The notes beneath the pieces are model-generated. The model had not been told where the DNA came from and ran no database searches. It was given only the letters and a program-made list of their open reading frames with translations. A stretch of 10,514 bases of DNA, from assembly GCA_964456185.1 (NCBI GenBank), contig CAYVZZ010000075.1, positions 1-10,514 of the forward strand. Reading direction: 5' to 3'. Source of the DNA: CAYVZZ01 sp964456185. Its GTDB lineage: Bacteria; Pseudomonadota; Gammaproteobacteria; Pseudomonadales; Alcanivoracaceae. A program made the position numbers and the translations under genes. Positions 5,324 through 10,514 of this stretch are shown here, piece after piece. Each line of letters opens with the position of its first letter. The stretch's first letter is position 1.

Positions 5324-6838
5324 TTAATCTGTTGACGACTTATCTCGTCCTATCAGACGCGATATCAATAGCAGCAACACACACAACAGCGGTAATATCC
5401 AGCGCCCCCAACTCATGTAAGGCGTTTGCCCCTGCATGGGTTGGTACATGCCAGTGAGGATGTCGCGCTGAAATTGCGGCAGGCTGGCAATGACGTCGCC
5501 TTGTGCATTCACAATGGCGGTGATGCCGGTGTTGGTGTCGCGTAGTAGATAGCGGCCGGTTTCGATGGCACGCATACGCGCCATTTGTAGATGTTGCCAA
5601 GGGCCTGCCGAGTCGCCGAACCAGGCGTCGTCGCTCACCTCTACAAGCACATTGCTGCCGCGTGCCTGACGGGCGACAAGGCGGGGGTAGAGGATGTCGT
5701 AGCATACAAAGGGAGCGATGTTAACCCCATTCTGTATTTGCAGGTTGGCTTGATGTGGCCCGCCGGCCGTAAAGCTTGACATGGGCAGGTTAAAGAAGGG
5801 CACAAGGCCGCGAATGATGTTGCCAAAGGGCACATACTCTCCAAAGGGCACCAGTTTTTGCTTGTTGTAAATGCCTTTGCCACCGCTAACAACTATTAGC
5901 GAATTATAAAAGCGTGGGTGCCCTAAAACGCTCATTTCGAAACGTGGTAGACCGGCAATGAGTGAGCCACCTGCGGCAGCAAAGGGGGCTGCCTGTTCTT
6001 CCAACCAGGCTTTGCGGCTGCGATAAAATTCGGTGAGTGAGGATTCCGACCAAAGCACGAGGCTTTGCTTGTTGGCAATGGTCTGGGTGAGCTGGTGATA
6101 AATCTCGCGAGTTTTCTTTTGATGCTCGGGGTCCCATTTCACCGTGACGTGAATGTTGGCTTGCACCAACGCCACCGGTTGTGGGTGACCAACAGGTTTA
6201 ACGCCCGGCGTGGTCGGCAGAAGCCAAGCTGCCAACCAAAGACCAATAGTTAGGCCGGTAATCGGCCAGAAGCGTTTTTGGGCAACCAGACGGTTGTCGG
6301 GTAGCAAAGCGGTACACACCACAGCCAGCGTGACGAGCTGTACACCACCATAAGCGGCCAAATTCGCAAGCGGGTTATCGATGGCCGCATAACCGGCATA
6401 AAGCCAGGGAAAGCCCGATAACAACCAGCCGCGTATCCAGTCGAATAGCAGCCAACTGACGATAAACAAATAGGGCGACAGGCCATTATGATGCTTGCGC
6501 GACAGGCGCGCCGTTAGCCAGCAGGTTAGTGCCGGGAAAAGTGCCAACACGGCAATAAAAACGCCCGTCATTAAACTGGACACAACCGCGTTGGTGCCAC
6601 CAAAGGTGGCCATGCTCACATAAACCCAAGATACCCCAAGACCAAACTGACCGGCACCAAAGATAAAACCGAGCTGGAAATTTTGTTTAGGTGAGGCGTC
6701 GCGCACCAGCCACCAAAGCACCGCCAGACTAACGATGACGAGCCAAGCTTGGTTGTACGGAGCAAAGGCGAGCGGGTAGAGCAGGCCTGCCATGAGTGCA
6801 ATGACTCGTTTGAGCCAGGGGTTGTTGAGTTGGCGCAA
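5324..6838 (-). CDS. lnt: Apolipoprotein N-acyltransferase Lnt
   Basis: Lnt is the inner-membrane enzyme that adds the third acyl chain to the N-terminal Cys of lipoproteins, taken from phospholipid. The 504 residues show the usual layout: several hydrophobic segments over residues 10-205, a periplasmic nitrilase-like domain (about 222-465) and a final membrane helix (479-497). The catalytic triad maps to Glu265, Lys326 and Cys379; Trp235 (VKWDPE) and Glu334 (PFGEYVP) are also kept. Three positions are atypical: WSES replaces the usual WPE[ST], CYD (379-381) replaces CYE, and SDDAWFGDS replaces SNDAWFGDS. The rest, including GPWQHLQMARMRAIE and RDTNTGITA, is standard. The start is TTG, 5 nt after the corC stop, with Shine-Dalgarno AAGGA 9 nt upstream inside the corC end; the first ATG is codon 16. 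Translation is probably coupled to corC. Confidence 0.95.
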   Translation of the reverse strand: MRQLNNPWLKRVIALMAGLLYPLAFAPYNQAWLVIVSLAVLWWLVRDASPKQNFQLGFIFGAGQFGLGVSWVYVSMATFGGTNAVVSSLMTGVFIAVLALFPALTCWLTARLSRKHHNGLSPYLFIVSWLLFDWIRGWLLSGFPWLYAGYAAIDNPLANLAAYGGVQLVTLAVVCTALLPDNRLVAQKRFWPITGLTIGLWLAAWLLPTTPGVKPVGHPQPVALVQANIHVTVKWDPEHQKKTREIYHQLTQTIANKQSLVLWSESSLTEFYRSRKAWLEEQAAPFAAAGGSLIAGLPRFEMSVLGHPRFYNSLIVVSGGKGIYNKQKLVPFGEYVPFGNIIRGLVPFFNLPMSSFTAGGPHQANLQIQNGVNIAPFVCYDILYPRLVARQARGSNVLVEVSDDAWFGDSAGPWQHLQMARMRAIETGRYLLRDTNTGITAIVNAQGDVIASLPQFQRDILTGMYQPMQGQTPYMSWGRWILPLLCVLLLLISRLIGRDKSSTD

Positions 6839-6843
6839 GAGTT

Positions 6844-7710
6844 TTAGTCCTTGTCGGCGTTTGTCGGCGAGACTTTTAACCAGCGAATCACGCGGCCATT
6901 GGCGCTGATGATGGTGAAACGGAAACCATTAAAGGCGATTTGTTCACGACGATCGGGCAGGCGGCCAAATTGTTGGATGACCAACCCGCCAACCGTATCA
7001 AAATCGTCATCGCTGAGGTCGCTGCCGAAAAATTCATTAAAGGTGTCGATGGGGGTAAGGGCGTTTAGTGTGAAGCTGCCATTACCGTTGTCGCGAATGG
7101 CAAAGTTGCTTTCGTCGGTGTCGTGCTCGTCCTCAATGTCACCGACAATCTGCTCCAACACATCTTCGATGGTGATTAGCCCGGCAATGCCGCCGTATTC
7201 ATTCACCACCACCGCCAGGTGATTATGGCTGGCGCGGAAGTTGTGCAGCAACGAGTCTAAGTGCTTCGACTCGGGAATAATAAAAGCGGGGCGCAATAAA
7301 TCTTTGAGATTAAAGCGCTTTGGCATGTCGCGGTCTTGCGCCAGTGGCAGCAAATCTTTGGCCAACAAAATGCCCAGCACTTCGTCGTCTTCGTCGCCCA
7401 ATACGGGAAAACGCGAGTGACCACTTTTGGTAATGGTATTGAGCAGGTCGTTCAACGAATCGTCCAAATCCAATGTGACGATTTGTGCCCGTGGGATCAT
7501 GATGTCGCTGGCACGCAGATTGGCGATTTGCAAGGCACCATCGATGATGCCGTAGGTGTCGGCATCAAGCACGCCGTTATCACTGGCACTTTTGATTAGT
7601 GCAAGCAGTTCGCGGCGATTTTCGGGTTCATCATTAAATATACTGGCAAGGCGTTCAAGCCAACTTCGACTGTCGCCCGAGTTGCTGCTGTCGGCGTTAT
7701 CGTCCGGCAT
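6844..7710 (-). CDS. corC: CorC/YbeX, cytosolic CBS-pair protein
   Basis: CorC (YbeX) has long been linked to Mg2+/Co2+ efflux with CorA, and more recently to ribosome and rRNA homeostasis. The 288-residue product has a polar N-terminus, two CBS domains (about 66-125 and 132-190) and a C-terminal CorC_HlyC domain (about 205-283), with no membrane segment. Signature stretches are SDIMIPRAQI (68-77), SRFPV (99-103) and the Mg-type CBS end GLITIEDVLEQIVGDIEDEHD (177-197, in two parts GLITIEDVLEQ and IVGDIEDEHD). Length agrees with E. coli CorC (292). Its ATG overlaps the ybeY stop by one base (TGATG), so translation is likely coupled by re-initiation, and its end carries the Shine-Dalgarno of lnt. 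This position between ybeY and lnt is the conserved gammaproteobacterial order. Confidence 0.95.
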   Translation of the reverse strand: MPDDNADSSNSGDSRSWLERLASIFNDEPENRRELLALIKSASDNGVLDADTYGIIDGALQIANLRASDIMIPRAQIVTLDLDDSLNDLLNTITKSGHSRFPVLGDEDDEVLGILLAKDLLPLAQDRDMPKRFNLKDLLRPAFIIPESKHLDSLLHNFRASHNHLAVVVNEYGGIAGLITIEDVLEQIVGDIEDEHDTDESNFAIRDNGNGSFTLNALTPIDTFNEFFGSDLSDDDFDTVGGLVIQQFGRLPDRREQIAFNGFRFTIISANGRVIRWLKVSPTNADKD

Positions 7711-8168
7711 CAGTGGCTCCTGTAGGGGTTGTTGAATCCGAGCTGTTCCATAATACGAATTTCCAGCCCTTCCATGATCTCGGCTTCGTCATCCTTGATG
7801 TGGTCATAACCGAGTAGGTGAAGTGTACCGTGAACCACCATGTGCGCCCAGTGGCTGACTAAGGATTTATGTTGGGCGGCGGCTTCCTCGGTAACCACGG
7901 CGGCACAGATGGCAAGATCGCCGTGTATTAAATCGATGTCGTCAATGCCTGCTGGCATCTCAAAGGGAAAAGACAGCACATTGGTGGGTTTGTCTTGATG
8001 ACGATAATCGCGATTGAGTTGCTGCATTTCGGCCTTGTCGACAATGCGGATGGCCACATCACCCGGTTTTGCATCGGCAGCATCCAAGGCAGCTTGCACC
8101 CAAGGTTTGAAGGTGCTTGTCTCTGGTACGCCTTCCGCCTCAGCCACCACGCTGACATCAACCTGCAT
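7710..8168 (-). CDS. ybeY: Endoribonuclease YbeY (rRNA maturation factor)
   Basis: YbeY is a metal-dependent single-strand RNase needed for 16S rRNA 3'-end maturation and 70S quality control. From the chosen start (MQVDVSVV) it is 152 residues, the family's usual length. The zinc motif H-x3-H-x5-H is seen as His113, His117 and His123 (VHGTLHLLGYDH), and the conserved LNRDYRHQDKPTNVLSFPFE region (51-70) includes Arg56. The open frame extends upstream to 8339, but those 57 residues overlap phoH in another frame and lack family features, so the ATG at 8168-8166 is preferred; it has AAAGG about 7 nt upstream. The gene overlaps the phoH end by 11 nt and the corC start by 1 nt, a tight coupled arrangement. 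Identification is firm. Confidence 0.96.
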   Translation of the reverse strand: MQVDVSVVAEAEGVPETSTFKPWVQAALDAADAKPGDVAIRIVDKAEMQQLNRDYRHQDKPTNVLSFPFEMPAGIDDIDLIHGDLAICAAVVTEEAAAQHKSLVSHWAHMVVHGTLHLLGYDHIKDDEAEIMEGLEIRIMEQLGFNNPYRSH

Positions 8169-9174
8169 CGGGCGGCCTTTGCGAGTTGCGACGATGGGCG
8201 AGGGTGTGGCTACGCTCTTGATCGGCATCTTGCTCGTAAGCTTCGACAATCTGTTGAACCAATGGATGACGGACAATATCGGCGCTATCAAAATGCGTAA
8301 TACCGATGGCGTCAATGTCGCCCAATACCTGCAACGCATGTGCCAAGCCAGAGCGCTGATTGCGCGGCAAATCTACTTGAGTAATGTCGCCGGTAATGAC
8401 CGCGTGAGTGCCAAACCCAATGCGAGTCAGGAACATTTTCATTTGTGCCGGTGTGGTGTTCTGCGCTTCGTCGAGAATCACAAAACAGTTATCCAGCGTG
8501 CGACCACGCATATAGGCCAGGGGAGCGATTTCAATAACATTTCGCTCACTGAGCTTTTCGACCTTTTCCGTGCCAAGCATGTCGTAAAGAGCGTCGTAAA
8601 GCGGGCGCAAATAAGGGTCAACTTTGTCAGCCATATCACCGGGCAAAAAGCCCAGTTTTTCGCCTGCTTCAACGGCGGGGCGCACCAGCAAAATGCGTTC
8701 CACTTCATGCTGTTCCAATGCCTGCACGGCGGCCGCAACGGCTAGCCACGTTTTACCCGTACCCGCCGGGCCGATGCCAAAGTTGATGTCGCGCTCTGTC
8801 ATCAGCTGCAGGTAGCGCTGCTGATGCTTGCCACGCGGTTTGACATGGCAGCGCTTCAGGCGAAAGCCTTTATCGGCAGGAAAGGGTAGGGTGTTGTCTT
8901 CTAAAGAAGCGCTTTGCAAATGCAGATGAATCTTGTTGGGCGTAAGCTGCTGTTGGCGCGTTTCATCATATAGCGTGTGCAACAGCTGACTGGTCTGACG
9001 AATAGCCGCTGATTCACCACTGATTTGGAATAAATTGCCACGACTTTTAATGCGGACGTTAAGCCGTTTGGCGAGCAGCTGGATATGCTCGTTGAGTTGA
9101 CCACATAAATTGGCCAAGCGCTTGGCGTCGTAAGGCTCAAGGCTGAGTGTGGTGGTCGCCAGTGCGGTGTTCAA
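8158..9174 (-). CDS. ybeZ: PhoH-like ATPase YbeZ
   Basis: PhoH-family proteins are P-loop ATPases related to the helicase-1 core; YbeZ partners YbeY in rRNA processing. The 338-residue product has an N-terminal segment with a KH-like look (about 30-75), then the PhoH domain with Walker A GPAGTGKT (135-142), LVRPAVEAGEKLGFLPGD (163-180), Walker B VILDEAQN (232-239) and the sensor-like ITGDITQVDLP (260-270). The start appears to be TTG at 9174-9172: it aligns well with the N-terminus of E. coli YbeZ, and no ATG occurs in frame before codon 125. AGGAAA is the only Shine-Dalgarno candidate and is rather far (11 nt). The end overlaps ybeY by 11 nt. The gap to miaB upstream is 80 bp and contains an 11-bp hairpin. 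Confidence 0.94.
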   Translation of the reverse strand: MNTALATTTLSLEPYDAKRLANLCGQLNEHIQLLAKRLNVRIKSRGNLFQISGESAAIRQTSQLLHTLYDETRQQQLTPNKIHLHLQSASLEDNTLPFPADKGFRLKRCHVKPRGKHQQRYLQLMTERDINFGIGPAGTGKTWLAVAAAVQALEQHEVERILLVRPAVEAGEKLGFLPGDMADKVDPYLRPLYDALYDMLGTEKVEKLSERNVIEIAPLAYMRGRTLDNCFVILDEAQNTTPAQMKMFLTRIGFGTHAVITGDITQVDLPRNQRSGLAHALQVLGDIDAIGITHFDSADIVRHPLVQQIVEAYEQDADQERSHTLAHRRNSQRPPDAG

Positions 9175-9215
9175 GGTCGTTGTCGTTTCCTGTGTTAAAC
9201 GGGTAACTTCAGCTT

Positions 9216-9246
9216 ATCAGGATGGACGAAAAGTATCCATCCTGAT
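9216..9246 (-). other. Perfect 11-bp hairpin between miaB and phoH
   Basis: ATCAGGATGGA (9216-9226) and TCCATCCTGAT (9236-9246) are exact reverse complements around a 9-nt loop. It lies 8 bp past the miaB stop in the direction of transcription. On the minus strand it is followed by AAGCTGAAG, without a T tract, so it is not a standard intrinsic terminator. It could protect the miaB 3' end, partly attenuate read-through into phoH, or mark an RNase processing site. Confidence 0.6.
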
Positions 9247-9254
9247 GCGGCTGC

Positions 9255-10514
9255 TTATTCTTCTACCAACTCACCGCGCAACGAGTTGTTATAAGCCTCG
9301 GTAATGCGCACGGTGGCGAACTGACCAATGAGCATGACTTTGCCGGTTTGGAAGTTGACCACACGGTTGTTTTCGGTGCGACCGGACAAATCCGCCGGGC
9401 TCTTTTTCGAGAAGCCTTCCACCAAAATGCGCTGAGTGGTGCCGACCATGCTTTCGCTGATGGCTTTGGCCTGCTCGTTAAGCAGGGCTTGCAGCTGATA
9501 CAAACGCTGCTTTTTGGTTTCCATGGGCACATTGTCTGGCACGCTGGCGGCAGGTGTGCCCGGGCGCGGGCTGTAGATGAAGCTAAAGCTGGTGTCATAG
9601 CCCACTTCTTCTGCCAGTGCCATGGTGTCGTTAAAGTCGTCTTCGGTTTCACCGGGGAAGCCGATGATAAGATCGGTACTTAATGACAACTCGGGGCGAA
9701 TCTTCTTGAGCTTGCGGATTTGCGCTAAATAATGCTCGCGCGTGTAGTTGCGTTTCATCAGACGCAAGATGCGGTTGGAACCAGACTGCACCGGCAGATG
9801 CAGGTGATTCACCAGCTCGGGAATGTGCTTGTATACCTCGATTAAGGCATCGCTAAATTCTTGCGGGTGGCTGGTGGTGTAACGAATGCGGTCGATGCCT
9901 TCGACAGCGCGCACCAAATACAGCAGCTCGGGGAAATCCACAATATCGCCATCCGGGCCTTTACCCAAATAGGCATTAACGTTTTGACCCAGTAGGTTGA
10001 TTTCACGCACACCCAAACTGGCCAGATGGCGAATCTCCATCATCACCGAGTCGACCGGACGGCTGACTTCTTCACCGCGTGTGTAGGGCACCACGCAGAA
10101 AGAGCAGTATTTGGAACAGCCTTCCATAATGGAAACAAACGCCGTCGGGCCGTTGACGCTTGGCTCGGGCAGGTTGTCGAACTTTTCTACCGTCGGGAAG
10201 CTAATGTCCATTGCCAGGCCATGCTTCTTGCTGGCCTCTTTAATCAGCGTGGGCAAGCGGTGCAGCGTTTGTGGACCAAACACCACATCCACATAAGGCG
10301 CACGTTTCTGCACCATCTCGCCTTCCTGGCTGGCCACACAACCACCAACACCGATAATCAGATCCGGCTTTTTGTCTTTCAGCTTGCGCCAGCGGCCCAG
10401 TTGGTGAAACACCTTTTCTTGGGCTTTCTCGCGCACCGAGCAGGTGTTGAGCAGCAACACGTCGGCTTCTTTCTCGTTGTCGGTTTGCTCCAAACCATGT
10501 GTCGATTCCAGCAA
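9255..10514 (-). CDS. miaB: tRNA-2-methylthio-N6-dimethylallyladenosine synthase MiaB (5' end outside window)
   Basis: MiaB is a radical-SAM methylthiotransferase that converts i6A37 to ms2i6A37 in tRNAs reading UNN codons. The 420 visible codons lack about 25 N-terminal residues, including the first cysteine of the auxiliary [4Fe-4S] cluster. The other two auxiliary ligands are present (NTCS and VGGC, residues 25 and 59 counted from the second visible codon), as is the radical-SAM motif GCSKYCSFC (Cys133, 137 and 140). EEADVLLLNTCSVREKAQEK-type text, GPQTLHRLP, HLPVQSGS, GFPGETEDDF and the C-terminal TRAM-like region with RTENNRVVNF are all typical. The protein ends at NSLRGELVEE, shorter at the C-terminus than E. 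coli MiaB, as in pseudomonads. The leading TTG at the window edge is internal, not the start. An 11-bp hairpin and phoH follow. Confidence 0.97.
   Translation of the reverse strand: MLESTHGLEQTDNEKEADVLLLNTCSVREKAQEKVFHQLGRWRKLKDKKPDLIIGVGGCVASQEGEMVQKRAPYVDVVFGPQTLHRLPTLIKEASKKHGLAMDISFPTVEKFDNLPEPSVNGPTAFVSIMEGCSKYCSFCVVPYTRGEEVSRPVDSVMMEIRHLASLGVREINLLGQNVNAYLGKGPDGDIVDFPELLYLVRAVEGIDRIRYTTSHPQEFSDALIEVYKHIPELVNHLHLPVQSGSNRILRLMKRNYTREHYLAQIRKLKKIRPELSLSTDLIIGFPGETEDDFNDTMALAEEVGYDTSFSFIYSPRPGTPAASVPDNVPMETKKQRLYQLQALLNEQAKAISESMVGTTQRILVEGFSKKSPADLSGRTENNRVVNFQTGKVMLIGQFATVRITEAYNNSLRGELVEE

Noticed and set aside
8169..8339. Possible 57-residue N-terminal extension of YbeY.
   Set aside because: It lies wholly within the phoH coding region in another frame, lacks YbeY features and would make the protein far longer than the family; the ATG at 8168 has its own Shine-Dalgarno.
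8014..8745. Long plus-strand open frame (243 codons) opposite phoH and ybeY.
   Set aside because: Antisense shadow of two firmly identified genes, with low-complexity residue usage and no recognisable domain.
1..10514. CRISPR array, toxin-antitoxin pair, phage or defence genes, or a new multi-gene system.
   Set aside because: No regularly spaced repeats, no small paired orphan genes and no unexplained stretch over 300 bp; nearly all coding sequence belongs to known conserved families.

Overview
This window looks like chromosomal DNA from a gammaproteobacterium, probably near the Pseudomonas/Oceanospirillum/Cellvibrio side of the class. The reasons are the block miaB-phoH-ybeY-corC-lnt, the adjacent bfd and bfr genes, an RhlB of the Pseudomonas type, and E. 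coli-like sigma70, Fur and tRNA-Arg signals. Genus cannot be fixed from the sequence alone. Almost every gene is a recognisable housekeeping or iron-metabolism gene. I found no phage, integrase, CRISPR array, toxin-antitoxin pair or defence island, and no convincing new multi-gene system.

Left part (+ strand, 1-2671). The window opens inside nadA (quinolinate synthase, NAD synthesis), which ends in a strong intrinsic terminator. Next come bfd (bacterioferritin-associated ferredoxin), behind a promoter overlapped by a good Fur-box match, and bfr (bacterioferritin with haem and ferroxidase ligands intact). Bfr stores iron and Bfd delivers the electrons that release it. A single tRNA-Arg(ACG) follows, with a well-formed stable-RNA promoter and its own terminator. 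Then comes a monocistronic gene for a small protein resembling the haem-binding beta-barrel (nitrobindin/FABP-like) family, closed by another terminator.

Middle (2692-2736). In the convergent gap sits a 37-bp near-perfect palindrome flanked by a 4-bp direct repeat CTAA. It looks like a tiny non-autonomous remnant of IS5-type transposition.

Right part (- strand, read from 10514 down to 2754). The order of transcription is miaB (tRNA ms2i6A synthase, 5' end cut off by the window), phoH/ybeZ, ybeY (rRNA maturation endonuclease), corC/ybeX, lnt (apolipoprotein N-acyltransferase), rhlB (DEAD-box helicase) and an ArnB-like PLP sugar aminotransferase. The genes phoH-ybeY-corC-lnt are packed with 11-nt and 1-nt overlaps and a 5-nt gap, so they are very likely one translationally coupled operon linking RNA maturation with envelope functions. 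rhlB and the aminotransferase follow after gaps of 98 and 84 bp and may be separate units. phoH, lnt and rhlB appear to use TTG, TTG and GTG starts.

The points most worth a second look are the IS5-like mini-palindrome, unusual residues at the Lnt active site, the orphan ArnB-like aminotransferase, the Fur box at bfd, and the hairpin between miaB and phoH.
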